Origin: Candidatus Equinaster intestinalis | GTDB taxonomy: Bacteria > Bacillota_A > Clostridia > Oscillospirales > Acutalibacteraceae | DNA: 6,796 nt | NCBI GenBank assembly: GCA_018065375.1 | Contig: JAGHTJ010000146.1 | Span: 1-6,796 of the forward strand | Direction of reading: 5' to 3' | Part shown: positions 1-5,675 of the stretch, in pieces | How the letters are laid out: every line of letters starts with the position of its first letter | How positions within the stretch are numbered: the stretch's first letter is position 1 | Notes under the pieces: generated by a model | Told to the model about the DNA's origin: nothing | Seen by the model: the letters and a program-made list of their open reading frames with translations, nothing else | The model's database searches: none | Made by a program: the position numbers and the translations under genes

Positions 1-1
1 T

Positions 2-187
2 GATTTGGATGGAAATGGCAAGGCAAATAAAAGTGATATGGCATTCCTAATAAGTTATTTGAGCAAGACCTATACATTTACCGATTATGAAATTTTGATA
101 ATGGATTTAACCGGTGATAATAGGGTAAAGAAAAGTGACTTGGAATTACTTAAAGATCATATAAAAAAGATTGAGCCATTATGGTAA
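2..187 (+). CDS. C-terminal end of a dockerin-domain protein (5' end outside window)
   Basis: The reading frame is open from the left edge and ends at TAA 185-187, so only about the last 61 residues are present. Two EF-hand-like calcium loops about 35 residues apart are visible: DLDGNGKANKSD near the start of the fragment and DLTGDNRVKKSD further on, each followed by a hydrophobic helix (MAFLISYL and LELLKDHI). This paired, near-symmetric layout is that of a type I dockerin, the module that docks secreted enzymes or structural proteins onto cohesins of a cellulosome-like complex outside the cell. Loop 1 fits the D-x-D/N-x-N/D-G pattern well. Loop 2 has Thr at position 3 and Lys at position 9, so its calcium binding may be weaker. 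The dockerin is at the extreme C-terminus, as is common. The catalytic or other modules lie upstream of the window, so the protein's function cannot be told. A terminator follows directly. Confidence 0.8.
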   Translation, partial: DLDGNGKANKSDMAFLISYLSKTYTFTDYEILIMDLTGDNRVKKSDLELLKDHIKKIEPLW

Positions 188-222
188 AAAAAGCATCGGG
201 CGGTAACGCCCGATGTTTTTTT
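186..222. terminator. Bidirectional intrinsic terminator between convergent genes
   Basis: A perfect 9-bp GC-rich stem (CATCGGGCG at 194-202 with CGCCCGATG at 207-215) closes a GTAA tetraloop of the stable GNRA type. It is followed by seven T residues (216-222) on the plus strand and preceded by seven A residues (186-192), which read as a U tract on the minus strand. It overlaps the stop codon of the dockerin gene. The minus-strand metal ATPase ends 64 nt to the right with no better hairpin between, so one hairpin probably ends both transcripts. Confidence 0.9.
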
Positions 223-286
223 AAAGTGAAACAGAATTATTTTGTTACGGGATTTCTTATCTCGGCATCGTAAATCTGCGGATTTG

Positions 287-2119
287 CTATTTAATAAGCG
301 TTCTCAACGAATTGAAAACTGCGAGTATCAACACACCAACATCGGCGAAAACCGCCATATAGATATTTGAAATTCCGAAAACCGATAGGAGCAATACGGC
401 GAATTTTATCAGCAGGGAAGCGGCAATGTTTTCTTTTGCTATTCGCATGGCCTTTCTGCTTAATTTTATCGCTTTTTCTATAAGCGCCAAATTATCGCTC
501 ATAAGCACTACCGAGGAGGCTTCTATAGCTGCATCGCTTCCGAGCTTTCCCATTGAAAAGCCGATGTCCGAAGCTATAAGCACAGGGGCATCGTTGATGC
601 CGTCTCCTATATAGGCGGTAATACCGGCCTTTTTAATTTCATTCATCTTTTGAACCTTATCCTGCGGTAAAAGCTCGGCGTAAACATTTTCAATGCCTGC
701 TTGTTTTGCGATTTGCTCGGCAGTTTCGGCGTTGTCTCCGGTGAGTATTGCGGTTTTAATACCGAGCTTTTGAATAGCCTCAATACTTTCTCTGCAATTA
801 TCTTTAATGGTATCGTTTATAACCAGAGCACCGTAATAGTTACCGTCAAATGCGATGTAAACCTGCGTTCCGATTTTATTTATCGGAGTATAAGAAATGC
901 CGTACTCCTCCATAAGTTTTGCGCTTCCCGCGAGAAGTGTTTTGCCTGAAAAACTGCAAACTGCACCCTTTCCGGGGATTGCCGCGAAATCGTTTATCCG
1001 ATCAGCAAAGGCTTCGGCATTAAACTCTTTTTTTATCGAAAGCGCGATAGGGTGGGTTGAACGGTATTCGCATATCGCCGCCATTTTTATAAGGGTTTGC
1101 TTATCACAGTTTTCGGGTATTATTTCGGTGACCTCAAAGCTTCCCTTGGTAAGGGTTCCGGTTTTATCAAAAACCGCTGTGTCGGTTTTTGAAAGCAATT
1201 CGAGATATTTACTGCCCTTAATGAGTATTCCTTTTTTTGAAGCGCCGCCTATCGCCCCGAAAAAGGCGAGCGGCACCGATACAACGAGAGCGCATGGGCA
1301 AGATACTACTAAAAACGAAATCGCTCTGTAGCCCCATTTTGCGAATTCTCCGCTTATCAAAGAGGGAATAACGAAAATAAGCAATGCGAGTGATACAACA
1401 ATAGGTGTGTAATACTTTGCAAAGTGTGTAACGAAGCTTTCGGTCTGCGATTTTTTGTTCTGCTCGTTTTGAACTAAATTCAGTATGTTGGCAACGGCGG
1501 AATTTTCACAGCTTTTTACCGTTTTGCATATTAAATCTCCGCCGATATTTATAAAACCGGCGAGCAGTGTGTCTCCGGTCTCAACGTATTTCGGCATACT
1601 TTCTCCCGTGAGAGCGGCGGTGGAAACCTCGGAGGCTCCGCTTAAAACTATACAGTCTATCGGTACCTTGTCTCCCGCCGATATACATATTTCGCTGCCT
1701 ACCTGAACGGTATTCGGGTCGGCTTTTGTTATTATGCCGTTATCGTATAAATTAACGTATTCCGCCTTTAAGCCTACAAGCTCGGAAATGGCGTCCTTCG
1801 ATTTATCGGTGGCAAGGTCTTCTGCAAGCTCGCCTATGCCGAACAAAATCAGAATTACCGTACCCTCGCTGTAGCTTCCGAGTATAAACGCGCCGATTGC
1901 GCCTACGCACATAAGAAAGTTTTCATCGAGAATATGACCGTGTATAACACCCTCCGCCGCTTCAATCAGCACCTCATATCCTGCGATTATTGCGGCAATA
2001 ATGAAAAGCGGTAAATAAAGGAAAAAGTTGCCGCCGTTTGCTTTTAATATATAGCCTGCGGCGGTTAAGCCCAAGCTTGCAATTATTTTTATTACGGATA
2101 GTTTTTGTTCCTTGTCCAT
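287..2119 (-). CDS. Heavy-metal-translocating P1B-type ATPase (Zn/Cd/Pb class, CadA/ZntA-like), no N-terminal metal-binding domain
   Basis: This 610-residue membrane pump uses ATP to export soft divalent metal ions. Visible in order: four hydrophobic segments before residue 100, the actuator TGES (171-174), two membrane segments with the transport motif CPC (274-276), the phosphorylation motif DKTGT (318-322), the P1B-specific HP dipeptide in STHP (354-357), and the hinge GDGINDAP (505-512). The last two helices carry Lys572 and the FADVG aspartate (Asp593). The CPC, Lys and Asp-Gly combination is that of the P1B-2 (Zn/Cd/Pb) subgroup, so a copper role is less likely; exact metal is inference. 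CadA and ZntA usually have an N-terminal CxxC domain; here TM1 starts almost at once, so none is present. The ATG at 2119 is preferred because GAGGTG (2128-2123) is its ribosome site; the GTG two codons upstream overlaps that site. The gene diverges from the radical SAM gene. No metalloregulator gene is adjacent within the window. Confidence 0.93.
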   Translation of the reverse strand: MDKEQKLSVIKIIASLGLTAAGYILKANGGNFFLYLPLFIIAAIIAGYEVLIEAAEGVIHGHILDENFLMCVGAIGAFILGSYSEGTVILILFGIGELAEDLATDKSKDAISELVGLKAEYVNLYDNGIITKADPNTVQVGSEICISAGDKVPIDCIVLSGASEVSTAALTGESMPKYVETGDTLLAGFINIGGDLICKTVKSCENSAVANILNLVQNEQNKKSQTESFVTHFAKYYTPIVVSLALLIFVIPSLISGEFAKWGYRAISFLVVSCPCALVVSVPLAFFGAIGGASKKGILIKGSKYLELLSKTDTAVFDKTGTLTKGSFEVTEIIPENCDKQTLIKMAAICEYRSTHPIALSIKKEFNAEAFADRINDFAAIPGKGAVCSFSGKTLLAGSAKLMEEYGISYTPINKIGTQVYIAFDGNYYGALVINDTIKDNCRESIEAIQKLGIKTAILTGDNAETAEQIAKQAGIENVYAELLPQDKVQKMNEIKKAGITAYIGDGINDAPVLIASDIGFSMGKLGSDAAIEASSVVLMSDNLALIEKAIKLSRKAMRIAKENIAASLLIKFAVLLLSVFGISNIYMAVFADVGVLILAVFNSLRTLIK

Positions 2120-2142
2120 AAGCACCTCGAATAGAATTTTAA

Positions 2143-2166
2143 AATTTGAAAATGCGTTTTCAAATT
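2143..2166. promoter_or_regulatory. Palindrome at the predicted ATPase transcription start, candidate operator
   Basis: Two perfect 10-bp arms, AATTTGAAAA (2143-2152) and TTTTCAAATT (2157-2166), are separated by TGCG. With the minus-strand -10 box at 2174-2179, transcription should begin near 2167, so the palindrome covers roughly +1 to +25, a typical place for a repressor site. Because the gene is a metal exporter, a metal-responsive repressor (ArsR, Fur or similar family) is a reasonable guess, but I cannot match the site to a known consensus and no such regulator is encoded here. It could instead fold as a weak AT-rich hairpin in the mRNA leader. Confidence 0.5.
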
Positions 2167-2173
2167 CAATTAT

Positions 2174-2201
2174 ATTATAACCGATTTATGCCGAATGTCA
2201 A
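2174..2201 (-). promoter_or_regulatory. Sigma-A promoter of the metal ATPase gene
   Basis: On the minus strand a perfect -35 TTGACA (2201-2196) and a perfect -10 TATAAT (2179-2174) are separated by 16 bp. The predicted start is near 2167, giving a leader of roughly 48 nt that contains the palindrome at 2143-2166 and the GAGGTG ribosome site. The near-consensus boxes imply a strong basal promoter, which would fit control by a repressor. Confidence 0.75.
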
Positions 2202-2206
2202 TGCTG

Positions 2207-2235
2207 TTGACAATTATTTTCACCCGTTATATAAT
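2207..2235 (+). promoter_or_regulatory. Sigma-A promoter of the radical SAM gene
   Basis: A perfect TTGACA (2207-2212) and a perfect TATAAT (2230-2235) are separated by the optimal 17 bp. The expected transcription start is near 2241-2243, only about 10-12 nt before the ATG at 2253. Its -35 box is 5 bp from the -35 box of the oppositely directed ATPase promoter, so two RNA polymerases could hardly sit there at once. Confidence 0.8.
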
Positions 2236-2252
2236 TTTTCGGGGTGAATGAA

Positions 2253-3122
2253 ATGCTTACCGTAAACGAATACTGTAAAAATCGGTTCGGCTCAAAGGTT
2301 TATAAGATTTCGCTTTCTGCCGGTTGCAGTTGTCCGAACCGGGACGGCAAAATAGGTCACGGCGGCTGTATTTTTTGCAGTGCGGCAGGCTCGGGAGATT
2401 TTGCGCAAAGCGGGGAACTGCCGATTGCAGAGCAGATAGTCGCCGCCAAAAAGCAGGTCTCGAAAAAGTATAAGGGGAATAAATATATCGCCTATTTCGG
2501 GAATTTCACAAACACCTACGGTGATACCGAAAGGCTTGAAAAAATATTCACCCAAGCCATTTCGGATAGCGAGATTGTCGCCCTTTCGATTGCCACAAGA
2601 CCGGATTGTCTTGAATCGGATAAGCTTGAAATGATAGCAAGACTAAACAAAATAAAACCCGTTTGGGTGGAGCTCGGATTGCAGAGTTCTAATATTAAAA
2701 CGGCGGAATACATAAGGCGCGGATACCCAAACGAGGTTTACGAAAAGGCGGTAAACGATTTAAGAAAAATCGGAGTTCATATAATTACACATATTATTAT
2801 CGGTTTGCCGTATGAAACCGAAGAGGATATGGTGGCTTCGGTAAAATACGCCTGCCGCTTTACTGACGGCATAAAGCTTCAATTACTTCATATTTTGAAA
2901 AATACCGATTTATGCGCCGAATATGAAAAGGGAAAATTTGAGGTTTTGTCGCTGGAAGAATATATCGGAATTTTGAAGGAATGTATTGCGGTTATACCCG
3001 AAAGGGTAGTAGTTCACCGCCTTACGGGAGACGGTCCCAAAAAACTCCTTGTAGCGCCCCTTTGGAGCGCCGATAAAAAGAATGTATTAAATGAAATCAA
3101 TAAAGTTATAAATATATCATAA
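2253..3122 (+). CDS. TIGR01212/YhcC/YtqA-family radical SAM protein
   Basis: This 289-residue protein has the features of the YhcC (E. coli) / YtqA (B. subtilis) family of radical SAM enzymes, which use a 4Fe-4S cluster and S-adenosylmethionine. The cluster site is the family's unusual spaced form, CSCPNRDG (from Cys25) followed by GGCIFC (Cys39, Cys42), not the classic CxxxCxxC. Further family marks are SIATRPDC (112-119), ELGLQS (140-145), IIGLPYE (182-188), KLQLLHILKNTDL (208-220) and the C-terminal VVHRLTGDGPKKLLVAPLW (253-271). From memory, YtqA has been proposed (as MnmL) to act with the methyltransferase YtqB in making mnm5s2U at the tRNA wobble position; that role is transferred by family and no YtqB-like gene is in this window. 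ATG 2253 is chosen with GGGGTG (2241-2246) as ribosome site; a GTG at 2244 would make the mRNA almost leaderless. The membrane zinc-ribbon gene follows after 43 nt. Confidence 0.9.
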   Translation: MLTVNEYCKNRFGSKVYKISLSAGCSCPNRDGKIGHGGCIFCSAAGSGDFAQSGELPIAEQIVAAKKQVSKKYKGNKYIAYFGNFTNTYGDTERLEKIFTQAISDSEIVALSIATRPDCLESDKLEMIARLNKIKPVWVELGLQSSNIKTAEYIRRGYPNEVYEKAVNDLRKIGVHIITHIIIGLPYETEEDMVASVKYACRFTDGIKLQLLHILKNTDLCAEYEKGKFEVLSLEEYIGILKECIAVIPERVVVHRLTGDGPKKLLVAPLWSADKKNVLNEINKVINIS

Positions 3123-3165
3123 TTTATTCATAATTTTGTGTTATAGTATTATCGGAGTTGATAAG

Positions 3166-3585
3166 ATGAATTTCAGAAACAAACTATTTAATCTGCTCTG
3201 CGGCAGAAACGGTATGGATAGCCTCGGTAAGGCAATGATAGTTTTAATGATTGTTGTTGCCATAGTGAGAATGTTTATCCGTAACCTTTTGGCATATAGA
3301 ATCATAAGCATTTTGTGGGTGCTCATTTTTGCGGTAATAATTTTTCGCTGTTTTTCGAAGAACATTTACGCCCGCCAAAAAGAAAATGCGGTTTACGAAA
3401 AGCTTGCCGCACCTGTAAGGCCCAAAATAGGTATGCTCAAAAACAGGATACGCGATATAAAGTATAAAAGGTACAGAACCTGCCCGAACTGTAAAGCGGT
3501 ATCAAGGCTTCCGATAAAGAGGGGAAGGCATAATGTAAGATGTCCTAAATGCCGTATGGAATTCAAGGTTTTTATACTCTTTTAA
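3166..3585 (+). CDS. Small membrane protein with C-terminal zinc ribbon, function unknown
   Basis: I do not recognise a named function for this 139-residue protein. It has two predicted membrane helices close together (about residues 22-38 and 43-61) with a short basic turn between, a basic linker (about 65-104, rich in Lys and Arg), then a zinc ribbon made of CPNC (106-109) and CPKC (126-129). The segment between, SRLPIKRGRHNVRCPKC, resembles the small ribbon motif seen at the end of many uncharacterised clostridial proteins. The basic residues suggest that the ribbon faces the cytoplasm, possibly touching nucleic acid or another protein; that is inference. The start at 3166 is chosen because GGAG (3154-3157) lies 8 nt upstream; an in-frame ATG ten codons earlier lacks a ribosome site. 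Only a weak promoter candidate is seen in the 43-nt gap, so it is probably co-transcribed with the radical SAM gene and ends at the terminator at 3612. Confidence 0.8.
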   Translation: MNFRNKLFNLLCGRNGMDSLGKAMIVLMIVVAIVRMFIRNLLAYRIISILWVLIFAVIIFRCFSKNIYARQKENAVYEKLAAPVRPKIGMLKNRIRDIKYKRYRTCPNCKAVSRLPIKRGRHNVRCPKCRMEFKVFILF

Positions 3586-3611
3586 CGTAATTTAATGCAA
3601 AAATAACGGTT

Positions 3612-3656
3612 TTCCGCCGAGGAATCAGTCCTCGGCGGAATTTTTTTGCGTTTTTT
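3612..3656 (+). terminator. Strong intrinsic terminator upstream of the mraZ operon
   Basis: A perfect 12-bp stem (TTCCGCCGAGGA at 3612-3623 with TCCTCGGCGGAA at 3629-3640) closes a 5-nt loop and is followed by T7 (3641-3647) and, after GCG, T6 (3651-3656). It ends the radical SAM/zinc-ribbon transcript and insulates the division cluster, whose promoter starts 12 nt later. Confidence 0.93.
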
Positions 3657-3667
3657 ATAAAAAAGTA

Positions 3668-3696
3668 TTGATTTTTCACAAAAAGTGTTATATAAT
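3668..3696 (+). promoter_or_regulatory. Sigma-A promoter of the mraZ-rsmH-ftsL-ftsI operon
   Basis: TTGATT (3668-3673) and a perfect TATAAT (3691-3696) are separated by 17 bp. The transcription start should lie near 3703, giving a leader of about 70 nt to the mraZ ATG. One AAAAGTGT box (3681-3688) lies inside the spacer between the -35 and -10 boxes, so a protein bound there would block RNA polymerase. Confidence 0.85.
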
Positions 3697-3751
3697 AGCT
3701 ACAAAAGTGGTGAAAAGTGTAGCTTTACATCAGTCGAATGGTTAAAAGTGG
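3681..3751 (+). promoter_or_regulatory. MraZ box array (four AAAAGTG(T/G) repeats)
   Basis: Four direct repeats are visible: AAAAGTGT 3681-3688, AAAAGTGG 3703-3710, AAAAGTGT 3713-3720 and AAAAGTGG 3744-3751. Their starts are 22, 10 and 31 bp apart, close to 2, 1 and 3 turns of B-DNA, so all face the same side of the helix. MraZ is known to bind direct repeats upstream of its own operon (TGGG-type in E. coli, AAAGTG(T/G)-type in Mollicutes), and the repeats here match the second form. The first overlaps the promoter core and the others lie at or just after the expected transcription start, which fits autorepression. Confidence 0.8.
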
Positions 3752-3772
3752 AGAAAACGAGGTGAAAATTCG

Positions 3773-4195
3773 ATGCTTTACGGAGGATATGAACATACAA
3801 TCGACAAAAAGGGTCGAGTTTTCATTCCTGCGAAGTTCAGAGACGATTTAGGCGAAAGCTTTATTATCTGTCGCAGTATATCGGGCAAGCAGTGCCTTTG
3901 CATATATCCCTTTTCGCAGTGGGAGAAGCTCGTTGCAAAGCTTTCTGCGCTTCCCATGTCGCAGAGCAGCGGAATTAAAAGATTTATCTTCGATGGCTCT
4001 TTCAATGTTGAATTCGATTCGCAGGGCAGAATAGTTATACCGCCCTCACTCCGCGATTTTGCTTCCCTTGAGGGAAACGCTCATTTGATAGGTATGGTTG
4101 AATATATCGAGCTTTGGAGCAGTCAGCGCTGGCAGGAAGAAAATAATTACAATGAAATTCAAGCCGCCGAGGATGCCGAAAAGTTCGCCCTTTAA
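3773..4195 (+). CDS. mraZ: Transcriptional regulator MraZ
   Basis: This 140-residue protein is the DNA-binding regulator that opens most dcw clusters and usually represses its own operon. It has two SpoVT-AbrB-type halves, each with the D-x-x-G-R-hydrophobic-I-P signature: DKKGRVFIPAKFR at 11-23 and DSQGRIVIPPSLR at 82-94. The N-terminal MLYGGYEHTID is typical. Known MraZ proteins form ring-shaped oligomers (octamers or dodecamers) that contact spaced direct repeats, which suits the four phased boxes upstream. The length is normal for the family. The ATG at 3773 has GAGGTG (3759-3764) 8 nt upstream. Its stop lies only 5 nt before rsmH, so the two are co-transcribed and probably translationally coupled. 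Confidence 0.97.
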   Translation: MLYGGYEHTIDKKGRVFIPAKFRDDLGESFIICRSISGKQCLCIYPFSQWEKLVAKLSALPMSQSSGIKRFIFDGSFNVEFDSQGRIVIPPSLRDFASLEGNAHLIGMVEYIELWSSQRWQEENNYNEIQAAEDAEKFAL

Positions 4196-4200
4196 AAACT

Positions 4201-5121
4201 ATGGAATTTATACACAAACCCGTTTTATTCGAGGAAACAATAGCCTCGCTTAATATTAAACCCGATGGTATATATCTTGACGGTACCGTAGGCGGTGCGG
4301 GACACTCCCGCGCGATAGCCGAAAAATTGCAGGGCGGTCAGCTTGTTTGCCTTGACCGCGACCCCGATGCCGTTAAGGTGGCAACCGAAAGACTTGCAGG
4401 CTTTAATGCCAGGGTTATCCGGTCTAATTTTAAGGATATGAATAAGGTACTCGAAAGCCTCGGAATCGAGAAGGTTGACGGTATTTTGCTTGACCTCGGA
4501 GTTTCCTCCTTTCAACTTGATAATGCCGAGCGCGGATTTTCCTATCATAAGGAAGCCCCCCTTGATATGCGAATGAGCAAAAGCGGACTTTCCGCCGAAG
4601 ATATAGTGAATGGCTTTTCAGCAGACGAAATTGCCGATATACTTTTTCGTTTCGGCGAAGAAAAATTCGCTTACAGAATAGCCCGAAAAATCATAAGCGA
4701 GAGGGAAAAGGCACCTATTAAAACAACAACACAGTTGGCGGATATAATTTCCGGTGCGGTTCCCGCCGCGGCAAGAAGAGACGGACACCCCGCCCGAAAA
4801 ACCTTTCAGGCATTGCGCATTGCCGTAAACGGTGAGCTTGATAGCCTGGCAACAGCGCTTGATACCGCTTTTGAGCTTTTAAAGCCGGGAGGCGTTTTAT
4901 CAATAATAACCTTCCATTCTCTTGAGGACAGAATGGTTAAGCAGAAATTCAAAGAGTTTTGTACCGGCTGTACCTGCCCGCCCGATATACCGGTTTGCGT
5001 GTGCGGTAAGAAGCCGAGAGGAAGGCTCTACAATAAAAAGCCGATACAGGCGAGTGAAAACGAATTAAAGGATAATGCAAGAAGCCGAAGTGCTAATTTG
5101 CGTGCAATAATCAAGATTTGA
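4201..5121 (+). CDS. rsmH: 16S rRNA (cytosine(1402)-N(4))-methyltransferase RsmH
   Basis: RsmH (MraW) transfers a methyl group from S-adenosylmethionine to N4 of C1402 in the 16S rRNA decoding centre. The 306 residues align with the family from HKPVLFEETI (5-14) to the end. Visible motifs are the SAM-binding DGTVGGAGHS (27-36) and LDRDP (51-55), DGILLDLGVSS (93-103), DNAERGFSY (107-115), LDMRM (121-125), the conserved RKTFQALRIAVNGEL (199-213) and FHSLEDR (238-244), ending with the typical NARSRSANLR (292-301). A cysteine cluster CTGCTC (254-259) and CVC (266-268) sits before the C-terminus; I recall similar clusters in clostridial homologues, and they may bind metal. No clear Shine-Dalgarno precedes the ATG, which follows the mraZ stop after 5 nt, pointing to translational coupling. 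ftsL starts 13 nt after its stop. Confidence 0.97.
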   Translation: MEFIHKPVLFEETIASLNIKPDGIYLDGTVGGAGHSRAIAEKLQGGQLVCLDRDPDAVKVATERLAGFNARVIRSNFKDMNKVLESLGIEKVDGILLDLGVSSFQLDNAERGFSYHKEAPLDMRMSKSGLSAEDIVNGFSADEIADILFRFGEEKFAYRIARKIISEREKAPIKTTTQLADIISGAVPAAARRDGHPARKTFQALRIAVNGELDSLATALDTAFELLKPGGVLSIITFHSLEDRMVKQKFKEFCTGCTCPPDIPVCVCGKKPRGRLYNKKPIQASENELKDNARSRSANLRAIIKI

Positions 5122-5134
5122 AAAAGGTGAGATT

Positions 5135-5602
5135 ATGGTAGACAATTTTAAATATTATGATGACAGCCTGGCGCACGATTTTGATATGTTTATGCCCAAA
5201 AAGAAGGAGGAGCCGGCGCAGGTTATAAAGATGCCGGAAACTGCGGCTGCCAAAAAGCGGAGAAAGTCTGCGGCAGAGCATACCGTTTCGGTAAGCGTTA
5301 TAAGGGTGCTTGCAGCGATGTTTTTTGTCGGTGCATTAGTTGCCGAAATATTTTTGAATTTGCAAATCCATCAGGTAAATTCCAAAATTGTTGAAATTAA
5401 CAAGGAAATAAATCAGTTGGATGCGGAGTATACAAAGCTTTATGTTGATATGGAAAAGATTGTGTCATACAACAATCTCGAAAGTGCGGCGGCGGCTTTG
5501 GGTATGAAGAAGCTCGATAAAAACCAGGTCGTTTATATTAACGTAAACGATAAAAATGCGGCTATTACATCTTCCGGTGAAAAGGTAGTTTCAGATGAAT
5601 AA
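5135..5602 (+). CDS. ftsL: Cell division protein FtsL (FtsL/DivIC-like)
   Basis: This 155-residue protein has the FtsL layout: a cytoplasmic N-terminal region (1-50) with the basic stretch AAAKKRRK (37-44), one membrane helix (about 52-73), then an external coiled coil with heptad-like spacing (about 75-110, including IVEINKEINQLDAEYTKL). A segment AAAALGMKKLDKNQVVYI (118-135) resembles the A-x-x-LGM-x-x-P/D-x-x-x-V-x-Y end of FtsL and DivIC proteins. FtsL pairs with FtsB/DivIC and FtsQ/DivIB at the division site and helps activate FtsW-FtsI; this is known for the family. Sequence identity in the family is low, so position between rsmH and a class B PBP gene is a major part of the evidence. 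The ATG has AAAGGTGA (5123-5130) just upstream. It is longer than many FtsL proteins because of the N-terminal tail and about 20 C-terminal residues beyond the conserved part. Confidence 0.88.
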   Translation: MVDNFKYYDDSLAHDFDMFMPKKKEEPAQVIKMPETAAAKKRRKSAAEHTVSVSVIRVLAAMFFVGALVAEIFLNLQIHQVNSKIVEINKEINQLDAEYTKLYVDMEKIVSYNNLESAAAALGMKKLDKNQVVYINVNDKNAAITSSGEKVVSDE

Positions 5603-5645
5603 AGCAGTAATAAGGAAAGAAGAAAAGTAATATATTTTGTTAGAT

Positions 5646-5675
5646 ACGAGAGTTAAAAAATTTAACTCTCGTTTT
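5646..5675 (+). other. Hairpin in the ftsL-ftsI gap, possible weak terminator or attenuator
   Basis: A perfect 12-bp inverted repeat (ACGAGAGTTAAA at 5646-5657, TTTAACTCTCGT at 5661-5672) closes an AAA loop and runs into TTTT (5672-5675). The stem is AT-rich at the top and the T tract is short, so full termination is unlikely; partial termination, mRNA processing or 3'-end protection of the upstream message are all possible. It lies 10 nt before the ftsI ribosome site. The rest of the 98-nt gap holds an 11-codon ORF (5595-5630) but no convincing promoter. Confidence 0.55.

Noticed and set aside
272..285. Small inverted repeat AAATC-TGCG-GATTT after the ATPase gene
   Set aside because: The 5-bp stem is weak and has no T run; the hairpin at 194-215 is a far better terminator for this strand.
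897..1331. 144-codon plus-strand ORF, with smaller ones at 426-614, 701-949 and 1485-1706
   Set aside because: They are antisense to the well-supported metal ATPase, show no protein-family features and lack good ribosome sites.
2117..2125. GTG start two codons upstream for the metal ATPase
   Set aside because: That GTG is part of the GAGGTG ribosome site serving the ATG at 2119.
3136..3168. Upstream ATG giving a ten-residue longer zinc-ribbon protein
   Set aside because: No Shine-Dalgarno lies before 3136, while GGAG at 3154 is well placed for the ATG at 3166.
3697..3772. Possible riboswitch or structured leader before mraZ
   Set aside because: The leader is only about 70 nt, has no evident long stem and is filled with MraZ-type direct repeats, which explain it better.
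3614..4163. CCGCCGAGGA occurring both in the terminator stem and near the end of mraZ
   Set aside because: A ten-base match between GC-rich stretches with no shared context is most simply coincidence.
4225..4548. 107-codon minus-strand ORF, with others at 4035-4217 and 4718-4903
   Set aside because: They are antisense to mraZ and rsmH, which carry clear family motifs; the antisense translations look like chance.
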